Positions 34,119-43,242 of a stretch of 64,000 nucleotides of DNA are shown piece by piece. The stretch is from Streptomyces sp. NBC_01551 (GTDB taxonomy: Bacteria > Actinomycetota > Actinomycetes > Streptomycetales > Streptomycetaceae), in assembly GCF_026339935.1 (NCBI RefSeq), contig NZ_JAPEPX010000001.1:5173501-5237500 (forward strand), in the 5' to 3' direction. The position numbers and the translations under genes were made by a program. Under the pieces are notes generated by a model. That model searched no databases, was not told the DNA's origin, and saw only the letters and a program-made list of their open reading frames with translations. Each line of letters starts with the position of its first letter. Within the stretch, counting starts at the first letter, position 1.

Positions 34119-35504
34119 TCAGCGGCTCTCCAGCAGGTTCCCCATCCAGTCCTCGATGCCCGTGACCGTGCGCGGCAGGGCGCCCGACAGCAGTCGGGCG
34201 CCCGTCGCCGTGATCACAAGGTCGTCCTCGATGCGCACGCCGATGCCCCGCAGTTCCGCCGGGAGCGTCTCGTCGTCCGGCTGGAGGTACAGGCCGGGCT
34301 CCACGGTCAGCACCTGACCCTCCTCCAGCACGCCGTCCAGGTACGTCTGCGCCCGCGCCTGCGCGCAGTCGTGCACGTCCATGCCGAGCATGTGCCCGCT
34401 GGCGCACAGCGTGTAGCGCCGGTGCAGGTCGCCCTCGGCGTTCTTCAGGACGCCCCACTCCGCGAGCCCCTCCGCCATGACGCGCATCCCGGCCCGGTGG
34501 AAGTCCCGGAAGGTCGCGCCCGGGCGGAGCGCGGCGATGCCCGCCTCCTGGGCGGCGAGGACCAGTTCGTAGACCTGCCGCTGGACGGGGGAGAACCGCC
34601 CCGACAGCGGCAGCGTGCGGGTGATGTCCGCCGTGTAGAGGGTGTCCGTCTCCACGCCCGCGTCGAGCAGCAGCAGCTCGTTCGGGTCGAGCCGGCCGTC
34701 GTTGTGGATCCAGTGCAGCATGCAGGCGTGGGCGCCCGACGCCGCGATGGTGTTGTAGCCCAGGCCGTTGCCCTCAGCGCGGGCGCGCAGGCCGAAGACG
34801 CCCTCGATCCAGCGCTCCCCGCGCGGGTGGGCCAGGGCCTGCGGCAGGGCCCGTACGACGTCCTCGAATCCGGCCGCCGTGTGGTCCACGGCCAGCTGGA
34901 GCTGGTCGACCTCCCAGGCCTCCTTCACCAGGCGCAGCTCCGAGAGCACCGAGGCGAGCTGCCGGTCCTTGGCGGCGTCGCGCCCCCGCGGTGAGCCCAG
35001 CGCGTCCAGATGGGCGCAGCGCAGGCCGGTCAGGCGCTCCGCCTCCGCCAGGTCGGGGCGGCGGCCGACCCAGAACTCCCCGTACCGGCGGTCCCGGTAG
35101 AACTCCTCGTTCCCGTCGGCGCGCGGCGAGCGCGGGCGCAGGTAGAGCACCGGCTCGTGGCCGTGCGGGCCGGACGGCTCCAGCACCAGCACGTGGCCCG
35201 CCTGGTCCTCACCCGTCAGCCCGGTCAGCCAGGCGTACGCGCTGTGCGGGCGGAAGCGGTGGTCGGCGTCGTTGGAGCGGACCTGGAGCTCCCCGGCGGG
35301 GATGATCAGTCGCTCGCCCGGGAAGTGCGCGGAGAGCCGTTCGCGACGCGCGGGCGTGGCGGCGTACGCGGGGACCCGGTCGGTGGCGGGCAGCGGCGAG
35401 GCGGCCCAGTTGCCCGCCATGTACCGGGTCAGCTCGGGGGACACGGGCAGGTCGTGGCTGCCGGTGTTCAGGCCGGAGGTGGGGCCTGAAGGGGTGTCGG
35501 TCAT
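34119..35504 (-). CDS. Xaa-Pro aminopeptidase (aminopeptidase P)
   Basis: M24 family metallopeptidase, 461 residues, which removes the N-terminal residue in front of proline. N-terminal creatinase-like domain, then the pita-bread fold with the dinuclear metal ligands: LLLDAGVE and TADITRTLPL (Asp pair), GHMLGMDVHD (His), TVEPGLY (Glu) and GVRIEDD (Glu). No signal peptide, so it acts in the cytoplasm on imported peptides. It is divergent from the secreted collagenase and shares the intergenic region with the regulon operator at 35555. This fits digestion of Gly-Pro-Hyp-rich collagen peptides. Confidence 0.92.
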   Translation of the reverse strand: MTDTPSGPTSGLNTGSHDLPVSPELTRYMAGNWAASPLPATDRVPAYAATPARRERLSAHFPGERLIIPAGELQVRSNDADHRFRPHSAYAWLTGLTGEDQAGHVLVLEPSGPHGHEPVLYLRPRSPRADGNEEFYRDRRYGEFWVGRRPDLAEAERLTGLRCAHLDALGSPRGRDAAKDRQLASVLSELRLVKEAWEVDQLQLAVDHTAAGFEDVVRALPQALAHPRGERWIEGVFGLRARAEGNGLGYNTIAASGAHACMLHWIHNDGRLDPNELLLLDAGVETDTLYTADITRTLPLSGRFSPVQRQVYELVLAAQEAGIAALRPGATFRDFHRAGMRVMAEGLAEWGVLKNAEGDLHRRYTLCASGHMLGMDVHDCAQARAQTYLDGVLEEGQVLTVEPGLYLQPDDETLPAELRGIGVRIEDDLVITATGARLLSGALPRTVTGIEDWMGNLLESR

Positions 35505-35547
35505 CGGGGCTCCCTACAAGAAGACACGAACTGGTGGGCGCACAGGT

Positions 35548-35579
35548 CTTGTCAGTGCAATTTCACATTACTATGTTAC
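35548..35579 (+). promoter_or_regulatory. promoter plus operator for collagenase (copy 1 of a 32-bp duplicated block)
   Basis: TTGTCA (-35, 35549-35554), exactly 17 bp, then TATGTT (-10, 35572-35577), a good housekeeping-type promoter reading towards the collagenase. The spacer holds the regulon element ATGTGAAATTGCAC in reverse (35555-35568). An identical 32-bp block lies at 47239-47270 before the peptide importer. Expected leader is about 95 nt. Confidence 0.7.
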
Positions 35580-35678
35580 AGCTCACACCGCGGCACGTTA
35601 ATCCCCGTCAAACGCCGCGTGACGCAGGGCAGTTCACGCACCACTTCCCCCACCTCCCCTCCCAACCAGGAGTTCTTG

Positions 35679-38078
35679 GTGTCTCAGCACAGAGCTGTGC
35701 GTACGTCCCTTCTCTCCGCCGCCGTGGCGGTGACCCTCCTGGCCTCCGCCGGCCAGGCCGTCAGCCAGGCCGCCGAGAACGGCGCCCCGGCCACCCCGGT
35801 CCCCGCCACCTTCGCGGCCGCCGCCCCCGCCGCGGGGCCCGCCGCCCCCGGCGGGAACCCGTTCGACGAGGTCGACCGCCTCGCGAACGCCAAGGAGGCC
35901 GTCCCGGCCCCCGCCCCGGCCCCGGGCGGCAAGGCCGTCACCGACGCCCGGGTGCCCGGCGCCGCCACGGCCGCGGCCGCGCCCGCCGAACGCACCGAGA
36001 AGAGCCGCAAGTCGGCGTCCGCCGCGCCCACCGCGCGCGGCGTCGCCGCGGGCGTCCCCTGCACCCTTGACGGGATCACGGCCCTTTCCCCCGAGCAGTT
36101 CGCCGACTTCCTCGGCGACCAGGCCGTCCTCGCCGACGGCTGCCTGCGCGGGCTGATCTGGACCTGGGACGCGCGCCTCGCGCCCGTCATGTCCGACGCC
36201 CACGTGCAGGCCGTCTCCCGCCGGATATCCAGCCTGGCCGCCGCCCACGACGGCCGTAACTCCTCGCACCTGGAGGAGATGTTCACGTACCTGCACGCCG
36301 TCGCCTACCACGACTACTCGCGCGACGAGATCGACGTCACCGACGCCCCGACCGTCGACGCCATGCGCCGGGCCGTCGCCGACTTCGGTGACGCCGCCCG
36401 CACCTTCGACGCCACCGGCTCCAACGCCCGGACCCTGCGCGAGGCCCTCTACGCCGCCAGCGCGCCGGGCCTGCGCCAGCACCAGCTCGGCCTGATCAAG
36501 AAGGTCCTGGCCACCATGGACGCGTCGCACTCCGCGACGAACCAGGACCCGGCCTGGGGCGGCGCGGCCCTCGCCGCCCTCTCCGTCAACTACCTCGGCG
36601 TCTACCCGGGCAACCAGGACGCCGCCTTCCACGCGGCGGTGGCCGGGGACGCCTCGTACCGCGCCGCCTTCAAGGCCTTCGCCGGGTACACCCACCTCAA
36701 GGGCACCACCAACGCCTGGGTGGTCCGCGACGCCCTCGGCGAGTACGGCCGCTTCGGCCAGGTCGACGCCCTCAAGGGCCAGACCGTCGCCGACCTCGGC
36801 GCCCTGCTGGAGAGCGTGAAGGCCGGCTTCGGCAACGGCAGCGAGCCGTGGGCCAAGATCGTCTCCTGGCTCAACTTCTACGAGGCCTGCAAGCCGTACG
36901 GGGTGTGCAAGGAGGACATCGAGAAGCAGCTCTTCCCCTACACCTACTCCTACGACAACGGCGCCATCAAGGTCCGCACCGCCCTGGACCAGGCCACCGT
37001 CGACCAGCTCTACTACGCGAGCAAGCAGGTCAAGTCCCAGTACCACCGGGTCCTGGGCACCGAGCAGCCGCTCGCCGGGGACCCCAACACCACGCTGAAC
37101 ATCGTGCTGTACGCCTCCCGCGCCGACTACGAGAACTACCACCCGATCCTGACCGGCTACGGCACCAACAACGGCGGCATCTACATCGAGAACGGCGCCA
37201 CCTTCTACACCTACCAGCGCCGCGTGCCGCAGGACTCCTCCCTCACGCTGGAAGAGCTCTTCCGCCACGAGTACACGCACTACCTCAACGGCCGCTACGC
37301 CGTCCCCGGCTTCTTCGGCGAGGGCCCCTGGTACGAGGGCGACCGCACCACCGCCATGGACGAGGGCACCGCCGAGTTCTTCGACGGCGCCACCCGCGAC
37401 AACGGCATCGCCGTCCGCAAGTCCCTGGTCAAGAGCGTCATCAGCGACACCGCCGGCGGCGGCCCGCGCATGAGCGTCGAGCAGCTGCTGAACGCCACCT
37501 ACGACGGCGACGGCTTCCGCTTCTACAGCTACGCCGGCACCTTCTTCGAGTTCCTGTGGACCGAGAAGCCCTCGCTGCTGCGCGAGATGTACACCCACCT
37601 GCGCGCGGGCGACGTCGCCGGCTACGACGCCTGGCGCCACCGGATGGGCGCCGACAGCTACCTCCAGCGCGACTACGACCGCTTCCTGGACGCGCAGATC
37701 GCCAAGGTGGACCAGCTCTACGTCCCGAACACCACCTTCACGCCCAACGGCCAGCTGCGCGACTCCGCGCTCGCCTCGGTGAAGTCGAGCTTCGCGACGG
37801 CCACCTACAACACCCCGGACTGCGTGGAGAACGGCGCGGCCGGCAAGCGCCGGTTCGTCTGTACGGGGCGCATCACCGCGAACCTGAAGAACTGGCGCAG
37901 CGACGACCAGAACTTCAAGGACATGTCCGAGACGGTCGACTACTTCATCCTCGACCGGGCGGGCGCGGCCTCCAACAACCTGGCCGACATGAACTGCTCC
38001 TTCGGCCCGGTGGAGATCTGGGACAACAAGAAGGCGGGCACGTCGAGTTACAGCTGCGACGGCCCGCTGCGCGGCTGA
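35679..38078 (+). CDS. secreted M9-family collagenase
   Basis: Extracellular zinc metalloprotease of 799 residues in the microbial collagenase family M9, which cleaves triple-helical collagen. After a signal peptide (MSQHRAVRTSLLSAAVAV...) and an Ala/Pro-rich linker, the N-terminal activator domain and catalytic domain follow. The zinc motif is HEYTH (H530, E531, H534) in LFRHEYTHYLNGRY, with the third ligand Glu in MDEGTAEFFDGA about 28 residues later. I see no typical C-terminal PKD repeat; a cysteine-containing tail ends the protein. GTG 35679 was chosen for its AGGAG site and the signal peptide. It heads the collagen-use island and carries its own regulated promoter. Confidence 0.9.
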   Translation: MSQHRAVRTSLLSAAVAVTLLASAGQAVSQAAENGAPATPVPATFAAAAPAAGPAAPGGNPFDEVDRLANAKEAVPAPAPAPGGKAVTDARVPGAATAAAAPAERTEKSRKSASAAPTARGVAAGVPCTLDGITALSPEQFADFLGDQAVLADGCLRGLIWTWDARLAPVMSDAHVQAVSRRISSLAAAHDGRNSSHLEEMFTYLHAVAYHDYSRDEIDVTDAPTVDAMRRAVADFGDAARTFDATGSNARTLREALYAASAPGLRQHQLGLIKKVLATMDASHSATNQDPAWGGAALAALSVNYLGVYPGNQDAAFHAAVAGDASYRAAFKAFAGYTHLKGTTNAWVVRDALGEYGRFGQVDALKGQTVADLGALLESVKAGFGNGSEPWAKIVSWLNFYEACKPYGVCKEDIEKQLFPYTYSYDNGAIKVRTALDQATVDQLYYASKQVKSQYHRVLGTEQPLAGDPNTTLNIVLYASRADYENYHPILTGYGTNNGGIYIENGATFYTYQRRVPQDSSLTLEELFRHEYTHYLNGRYAVPGFFGEGPWYEGDRTTAMDEGTAEFFDGATRDNGIAVRKSLVKSVISDTAGGGPRMSVEQLLNATYDGDGFRFYSYAGTFFEFLWTEKPSLLREMYTHLRAGDVAGYDAWRHRMGADSYLQRDYDRFLDAQIAKVDQLYVPNTTFTPNGQLRDSALASVKSSFATATYNTPDCVENGAAGKRRFVCTGRITANLKNWRSDDQNFKDMSETVDYFILDRAGAASNNLADMNCSFGPVEIWDNKKAGTSSYSCDGPLRG

Positions 38079-38090
38079 TCCGGCGCCCGG

Positions 38091-38124
38091 GACGGCCCCG
38101 TACCCGACGGGGGGCGGGGCCGTC
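38091..38124 (+). terminator. hairpin terminator after collagenase
   Basis: GACGGCCCCG (38091-38100) pairs perfectly with CGGGGCCGTC (38115-38124); additional inner pairs are possible in the 14-nt loop. It lies 12 bp after the stop and isolates the collagenase from the downstream oxidase gene. Confidence 0.6.
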
Positions 38125-38173
38125 ACGGGCGAGCACGCGGCCCGCCTGGGCGACCCTAGGCACTGACTAAAGA

Positions 38174-38187
38174 ATGTGACATATTAC
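38174..38187 (+). promoter_or_regulatory. regulon element before the D-hydroxyproline oxidase gene
   Basis: ATGTGACATATTAC, a copy of the shared 14-bp element, ends only 4 bp before the GTG start. With no ribosome-binding site in between, the mRNA is probably leaderless and the element covers the core promoter. Confidence 0.6.
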
Positions 38188-38191
38188 TGCC

Positions 38192-39400
38192 GTGCCCAAG
38201 AGACATCCCCTGGACGTCGTGATCATCGGCGCCGGCGTCGTCGGCGCCGCGTGCGCGTACTACGCCGGGCGTGCCGGACTCGCCGCGGCCGTCGTGGACC
38301 GCGGCCCCGTCGCGGGCGGCACGACCGGTGCCGGGGAAGGCAACCTGCTCGTCTCCGACAAGGAGGCGGGACCCGAGCTGGACCTCGCGCTGTGGTCGGC
38401 GGGGCTGTGGCGGGAACTCGCCGCCGTGCTCCCGGAGCGGATCGAGTACGAGGCCAAGGGCGGCCTCGTCGTCGCCCCGGACGAGACCACCCTCACGGCG
38501 CTGCGCACCTTCGCCGACGGCCAGCGCGCCGCCGGGGTGGAGGCCGTCGAGGTCGGGGCGGGCGAACTCCGCGAGCTGGAGCCGCATCTGGCCCCGGGGC
38601 CGGCCGGCGGCTTCCACTACCCGCAGGACTCCCAGGTGCAGCCCGCCCAGGCGGCGGCGCGACTGCTGGCGGCGTCGGGGGCCGAGGTGTACCTGGGGGA
38701 GGAGGTCACGGGCTTCCTGCTGGAGCGCGGGGCGGTACGGGGGGTGCGGACCGGGAAGCGGGAGCTGCGGGCCCCGGCCGTGGTCAACGCCGCCGGCACC
38801 TGGGGCGGCCGGATCGCCGAACTCGCCGGGGTGGGCCTGCCGGTGCTGCCGCGCCGGGGCTTCGTCCTGGTGACCGAACCGCTGCCGCGGGTGGTGCGGC
38901 ACAAGGTGTACGCCGCCGACTACATCGCGGACGTGGCCAGCGGCTCCGCCGCGCTGCAGTCCTCGGCGGTGGTCGAGGGCACGCCGTCGGGGCCGGTGCT
39001 GATCGGCGCGACCCGGGAGCGGGTGGGCTTCGACCGGAGTCTGTCGGTGGAGGCGCTGCGCCGGCTCGCCGGCCAGGCGGCGGCGCTGTTCCCGGTGCTG
39101 GCCGACGTCCGGGTGATGCGGGCCTACCACGGGTTCAGGCCCTACCTTCCGGACCACCTCCCGGCGATCGGGCCCGACCCGCGGGTGCCGGGGCTGCTGC
39201 ACGCCTGTGGCCACGAGGGCGCGGGCATCGGTCTGGCCCCCGCGACGGGGCTGCTGATCGCGGCCGCCCTCACCGGCGCCGAACCCCCGGTACCCCTGCT
39301 GCCGTTCCGCCCGAACCGCTTCGGCCCGGCCGCCTCGGGTCCGGACCGTCCAGGCCCGGCCGGGTCCGGCCCGGCCGCCGGTCAGGGCTCCGTCCGATGA
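38192..39400 (+). CDS. FAD-dependent oxidase/dehydrogenase, D-hydroxyproline dehydrogenase beta-like
   Basis: DAO-superfamily flavoprotein of 402 residues. FAD motif VVIIGAGVVGAACAYY is at the N-terminus; a second DAO block, AAALFPVLADVRVMRAYHGFRPYLPD, and HACGHEGAGIGLAPATG lie near the C-terminus. With the small ferredoxin-like and the large FAD/NAD-type subunits encoded next, it matches the three-part bacterial D-hydroxyproline dehydrogenase that oxidises cis-4-hydroxy-D-proline to 1-pyrroline-4-hydroxy-2-carboxylate. The start is GTG 38192, right behind the regulon element. The ferredoxin-like gene follows after 85 bp. Confidence 0.85.
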   Translation: MPKRHPLDVVIIGAGVVGAACAYYAGRAGLAAAVVDRGPVAGGTTGAGEGNLLVSDKEAGPELDLALWSAGLWRELAAVLPERIEYEAKGGLVVAPDETTLTALRTFADGQRAAGVEAVEVGAGELRELEPHLAPGPAGGFHYPQDSQVQPAQAAARLLAASGAEVYLGEEVTGFLLERGAVRGVRTGKRELRAPAVVNAAGTWGGRIAELAGVGLPVLPRRGFVLVTEPLPRVVRHKVYAADYIADVASGSAALQSSAVVEGTPSGPVLIGATRERVGFDRSLSVEALRRLAGQAAALFPVLADVRVMRAYHGFRPYLPDHLPAIGPDPRVPGLLHACGHEGAGIGLAPATGLLIAAALTGAEPPVPLLPFRPNRFGPAASGPDRPGPAGSGPAAGQGSVR

Positions 39401-39485
39401 GCCGGTCCGGTGGGGAGAAGGCTCCGCGCGGCGGGATCCCGTACCGGTCCGCCGAAGTCCACACGATGCCGAAGGAGAACGGCCG

Positions 39486-39815
39486 ATGAGCCAGAACCCG
39501 CGCAACCGCTCGCCCCGCGCCCTCGTCGGTGGGGACCCGGAAGCCACGTACATGCTCCGCTTCGACGGCCGGGACCTGCCCGCACAGACGGGCCAGAGCA
39601 TCGCCGCCGTGCTGTGGAGCGCCGGGATCCTCGCCTGGCGCACCACCCGCGAGACCGGCGCCCCGCGCGGCGCCTTCTGCGGGATCGGGAGCTGTTACGA
39701 CTGCCTCGTCATCGTCAACGGCCGTCCGAACCAGCGCGCCTGCCTGGTGCCCGCCCGGCCCGGGGACACCGTCACCACCCAGGAGGGAACCGGCCGTGCC
39801 GACCTCGCCGTCTGA
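39486..39815 (+). CDS. [2Fe-2S] subunit of D-hydroxyproline dehydrogenase
   Basis: Ferredoxin-like protein of 109 residues with the plant-type [2Fe-2S] pattern C65-x4-C70-x2-C73 and C86 (FCGIGSCYDCLV, QRACLVPA). Such small subunits (HcnA/OoxA-like) pass electrons between the two flavin subunits of opine and hydroxyproline dehydrogenases. The 3' end overlaps the next gene by 20 bp, so subunit synthesis is coupled. AAGGAGAACGG precedes the ATG. Confidence 0.88.
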   Translation: MSQNPRNRSPRALVGGDPEATYMLRFDGRDLPAQTGQSIAAVLWSAGILAWRTTRETGAPRGAFCGIGSCYDCLVIVNGRPNQRACLVPARPGDTVTTQEGTGRADLAV

Positions 39816-41226
39816 CCGGGAAGCCGACCTCGTCGGCCTCGCCGACCTCGCCGTCGTCGGCGCCGGCCCCGCCGGGCTCGCCGCCGCCGTCGCGGCCGCC
39901 GGGCTCGGCCTGCGCGTCACCGTCCTCGACGCCGGGGAGCGCCCCGGCGGCCAGTACTACCGCCACCCCGCCCCCGGCCTCGGCGCCGCCCGCCCCGAGG
40001 CCCTGCACCACGACTGGGCCGACTTCGCCTCCCGCGAAGCCGCCCTGCGCGCCCACGAGGCGGCGGGCCGCATCACGTACCTCCCCTTCCACCACGTCTG
40101 GACCGTGGTCCAGGACCGGCAGCGCTGGACCCTGCACGCCGTCGCCGGCCCCGAGGAGAGCGCCGCCGCCGTCCACGCCGAGGCCGTGCTGATCGCCACC
40201 GGGGCCTACGAGCGCCAACTGCCCTTCCCGGGCTGGACCCTGCCCGGCGTGGTCGGGGCCGGCGGCGCCCAGGCCATGCTCAAGGGCGGCCTCGTCCTGC
40301 CGGGGCGGCGGGTGGTCGTCGCCGGGAGCGGGCCGCTGCTGCTCGCCGTCGCCGGATCCCTCGCGGCCGCCGGGGCGCGGGTGCCCGCGGTCGTCGAGGC
40401 CGCCTCGTACTCCGGGTACGCCGGGCAGGCCCCCGCCCTGCTCCGCAACCCCGGCAAGATCGCCGAGGCGGCCACGTACGGCGGCGCGCTGCTGCGCCAC
40501 CACGTCCGGCTGCTCACCCGGCACGCCGTGACCGAGGCGCACGGCGCCGACCGGGTCGAGGCCGTGACGGTGGCCCGGCTGGACCGGGACTGGCGTCCGC
40601 TGCCGGGCACCGCCCGCCGGATCCCCTGCGACGCGGTCGCCGTCGGCCACGGCCTGGTGCCCCAACTGGAGCTGGCCACCGGGCTGGGCTGCGCCACCGC
40701 GCCCGCCGCCGACGGCACCGCCGCGCTGGAACTGGACGCCCGGCAGCGGACCTCCGTACCCGGCATCTGGTCCGCCGGGGAGACCGGAGGCATCGGCGGG
40801 GCCCAACTGGCCATGACCGAAGGGGAGATCGCCGCCTTCGCGATCGCCGGGGTGCCCGTCCCGGCCGCGCTGGTGCGCCGCCGCGCCCGGCTGCGCGCCT
40901 TCGCCGCCGCGATGGGCGCCGCGCACCGCCCCGGCGACGGCTGGACCGGCTGGCTGCGGGACGACACCGACGTGTGCCGCTGCGAGGAGGTCCCGGCCGG
41001 CTGTATCCGGGAGGCCGTCGAAGACCTCGGCGCCGGGGACGCCCGTACCGTCAAACTGCTCACCCGCGCCGGAATGGGCTGGTGCCAGGGCCGGATGTGC
41101 GGCCCGGCCGTCGCCGCCCTCGCGGGCGAAGCGTCGTCCTCCCCGGGCGCCGCGCCCGACCGGCGGCCGCTGTCCTGCCCGGTCCCGCTGCGCCACCTCG
41201 CCGAACTTCCGGCCACGGAGGCCTGA
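39796..41226 (+). CDS. FAD/NAD(P)-binding subunit of D-hydroxyproline dehydrogenase
   Basis: Flavoprotein of 476 residues similar to HcnB/OoxA-type subunits. FAD motif DLAVVGAGPAGLAAAVAA is near the N-terminus; a second nucleotide motif, VVVAGSGPLLLAVAGSLA, lies mid-protein. The C-terminus has a BFD-like [2Fe-2S] cysteine set (VCRCEEVPAG and WCQGRMCGP). I chose GTG 39796, which lies inside the previous gene and has an AGGAGG site. This completes the three-subunit dehydrogenase with the two upstream genes. Confidence 0.86.
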   Translation: MPTSPSDREADLVGLADLAVVGAGPAGLAAAVAAAGLGLRVTVLDAGERPGGQYYRHPAPGLGAARPEALHHDWADFASREAALRAHEAAGRITYLPFHHVWTVVQDRQRWTLHAVAGPEESAAAVHAEAVLIATGAYERQLPFPGWTLPGVVGAGGAQAMLKGGLVLPGRRVVVAGSGPLLLAVAGSLAAAGARVPAVVEAASYSGYAGQAPALLRNPGKIAEAATYGGALLRHHVRLLTRHAVTEAHGADRVEAVTVARLDRDWRPLPGTARRIPCDAVAVGHGLVPQLELATGLGCATAPAADGTAALELDARQRTSVPGIWSAGETGGIGGAQLAMTEGEIAAFAIAGVPVPAALVRRRARLRAFAAAMGAAHRPGDGWTGWLRDDTDVCRCEEVPAGCIREAVEDLGAGDARTVKLLTRAGMGWCQGRMCGPAVAALAGEASSSPGAAPDRRPLSCPVPLRHLAELPATEA

Positions 41227-41244
41227 TCCGGCACGCGCGGACCC

Positions 41245-41281
41245 TTGTGGCCGCCTCACACCGCCAAGTAAAATGTCACAC
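41245..41281 (+). promoter_or_regulatory. promoter with regulon element before the deaminase-epimerase operon
   Basis: TTGTGG (-35, 41245-41250), 18 bp, TAAAAT (-10, 41269-41274). The shared element, GTGTGACATTTTAC in reverse (41268-41281), overlaps the -10 and the expected start site, so binding would block transcription. The gene starts at 41303 behind GGGAG. Confidence 0.65.
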
Positions 41282-41302
41282 ACCACTCTAGGGAGCTCTC
41301 TC

Positions 41303-42220
41303 ATGACCCACGCGCCCACCCCCGCGCCCACCCGCACCCGCCCCTGGCACGGCATCATGGTCGCCACCGCGCTGCCGCTGCGCGAGGACCTCAGCGTCGA
41401 CCACGACGCGTACGCCGAGCACGTGGCCTGGCTGATCGCCAACGGCTGCGACGGCGTCGTCCCCAACGGCTCCCTCGGCGAGTACCAGACCCTCACCGAC
41501 GCCGAACGCGCCCAGGTCGTCCGCACCGCCGTCGAGGCGGCGGGCGACGGCGCCCGCGTCATGCCCGGCGTCGCCGCCTACGGCAGCGCCGAGGCCCGCC
41601 GCTGGGCCGACCAGGCCGCCGAGGCCGGCGCCGGCTCCGTCCTGCTGCTGCCCCCCAACGCCTTCCGCGCCGACGAGGCGACCGTCCGCGCCCACTACGC
41701 CGAGGTCGCCGCGGCCGGGCTGCCCGTCGTCGCGTACAACAACCCCATCGACACCAAGGTGGACCTGACCCCGGCGCTCCTGGCCCGGCTCCACGCAGAC
41801 GGCAGCATCGTCGCCGTCAAGGAGTTCAGCGGCGACGTGCGCCGCGCCTACGAGATCGCCGAACTCGCCCCGGGCCTCGACCTGCTCATCGGCGCCGACG
41901 ACGTCCTCCTCGAACTCGCCCTCGCCGGCGCCGTCGGCTGGATCGCCGGCTACCCCAACGCGCTCCCGAACTCCTGCGCCACCCTCTACCGGGCCGCCGT
42001 CGCCGGGGACCTCGACACCGCGCTGCCGCTCTACAAGTCCCTGCACTCGCTGCTGCGCTGGGACTCCAAGACCGAGTTCGTCCAGGCCATCAAGCTCTCC
42101 ATGGACCTGGCCGGCCGCCCCGGCGGCGCCACCCGCCCGCCGCGCTTCCCGCTCACCGGCGAGATCGAGGCCGCCGTCCGCGCCGCCACCGAGAAGGCCC
42201 TCGCCGAGGGCCTCAACTAG
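41303..42220 (+). CDS. 1-pyrroline-4-hydroxy-2-carboxylate deaminase (DHDPS superfamily)
   Basis: Class I aldolase-fold enzyme of the dihydrodipicolinate synthase superfamily, 305 residues. Schiff-base lysine K173 in IVAVKEFSGD and tyrosine Y145 in VAYNNP are present; GDGVVPNGSLGE-like GCDGVVPNGSLGE marks the substrate loop. In hydroxyproline catabolism this member deaminates the product of D-hydroxyproline oxidation to alpha-ketoglutarate semialdehyde. It is followed 17 bp later by the epimerase and shares a transcript. Context, rather than sequence alone, separates it from true DapA. Confidence 0.88.
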   Translation: MTHAPTPAPTRTRPWHGIMVATALPLREDLSVDHDAYAEHVAWLIANGCDGVVPNGSLGEYQTLTDAERAQVVRTAVEAAGDGARVMPGVAAYGSAEARRWADQAAEAGAGSVLLLPPNAFRADEATVRAHYAEVAAAGLPVVAYNNPIDTKVDLTPALLARLHADGSIVAVKEFSGDVRRAYEIAELAPGLDLLIGADDVLLELALAGAVGWIAGYPNALPNSCATLYRAAVAGDLDTALPLYKSLHSLLRWDSKTEFVQAIKLSMDLAGRPGGATRPPRFPLTGEIEAAVRAATEKALAEGLN

Positions 42221-42237
42221 CCCCCGGGGGAACTGGA

Positions 42238-43242
42238 ATGCGTACGCGCCACATCTACCACGCGGTGGACTCGCACACCGAGGGCATGCCGACCCGGGTC
42301 ATCACCGGGGGAGTCGGGGTGGTCCCCGGCGCCACCATGGCCGAGAAGCGGCTCCACTTCATCGAGCACATGGACCAGGTCCGGACCCTGCTCATGTACG
42401 AGCCGCGCGGGCACGCCGCGATGAGTGGCGCCATCCTGCAGCCCCCCACCCGGCCCGACGCCGACTTCGGCGTGCTCTACATCGAGGTGTCGGGCCTGCT
42501 GCCGATGTGCGGACACGGCACCATCGGCGTCGCCACCGTGCTCGTCGAGACCGGCATGGTGCCCGTGGTCGAGCCGGTCACCACCGTCCGGCTCGACACC
42601 CCCGCCGGCCTGGTCAGCGTGGACGTCCGCGTGGAGGACGGGGCGGCCACCGCCGTCACCCTCACCAACGTCCCGTCCTTCTGCGCCGGGCTCGACCTGA
42701 AGGCCGAGGTGCCCGGCTTCGGCACGGTCACCTACGACCTCGCCTACGGCGGCAACTTCTACGCCTTCGTCGAACTCGAAGCCCTCGGCCTGCCCTTCGA
42801 CCGCGCCCGCAAGGACGACCTGATCGCCGCCGGGCTCGCGATCATGGAAGCGGTCAACGCCTCCGACGACCGCCCCGTGCACCCCGAGGAACCCTCCATC
42901 GCCGGGGTCAAGCACGTCTACCTCGCCGCCCCCGGCTCCGACGCCCGCCGCTCCCGGCACGCCATGGCCATCCACCCCGGCTGGTTCGACCGCTCGCCCT
43001 GCGGTACGGGGACCAGCGCCCGGATGGCCCAGCTGCACGCCCGCGGCCTGCTGGAGACCGGAGCCGACTTCGTCAACGAGTCCTTCATCGGCACCGAGTT
43101 CACCGGCCGGCTGATCGCGGAGACCACCGTCGGCGGCCTCCCGGCCGTCGTCCCCACCGTCACCGGGCGGGCCTGGATCACCGGCACCGCCCAGTACTTC
43201 CTCGACCCGGCCGACCCCTTCCCCGGAGGGTTCCTGCTGTGA
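42238..43242 (+). CDS. 4-hydroxyproline 2-epimerase
   Basis: Proline-racemase-superfamily enzyme, 334 residues. Both catalytic cysteines are present: C91 in LLPMCGHGTIG and C255 in DRSPCGTGTS, as required for racemases and epimerases. In this setting it converts trans-4-hydroxy-L-proline to cis-4-hydroxy-D-proline, the substrate of the upstream dehydrogenase. GGGGGAACTGG precedes the ATG. The stop overlaps the next paralogue's start (GTGA, 43239-43242). Confidence 0.9.
   Translation: MRTRHIYHAVDSHTEGMPTRVITGGVGVVPGATMAEKRLHFIEHMDQVRTLLMYEPRGHAAMSGAILQPPTRPDADFGVLYIEVSGLLPMCGHGTIGVATVLVETGMVPVVEPVTTVRLDTPAGLVSVDVRVEDGAATAVTLTNVPSFCAGLDLKAEVPGFGTVTYDLAYGGNFYAFVELEALGLPFDRARKDDLIAAGLAIMEAVNASDDRPVHPEEPSIAGVKHVYLAAPGSDARRSRHAMAIHPGWFDRSPCGTGTSARMAQLHARGLLETGADFVNESFIGTEFTGRLIAETTVGGLPAVVPTVTGRAWITGTAQYFLDPADPFPGGFLL

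Noticed and set aside
37945..38163. Small minus-strand ORF in the collagenase 3' end
   Set aside because: Pro/Arg-rich shadow of the collagenase gene overlapping its terminator.
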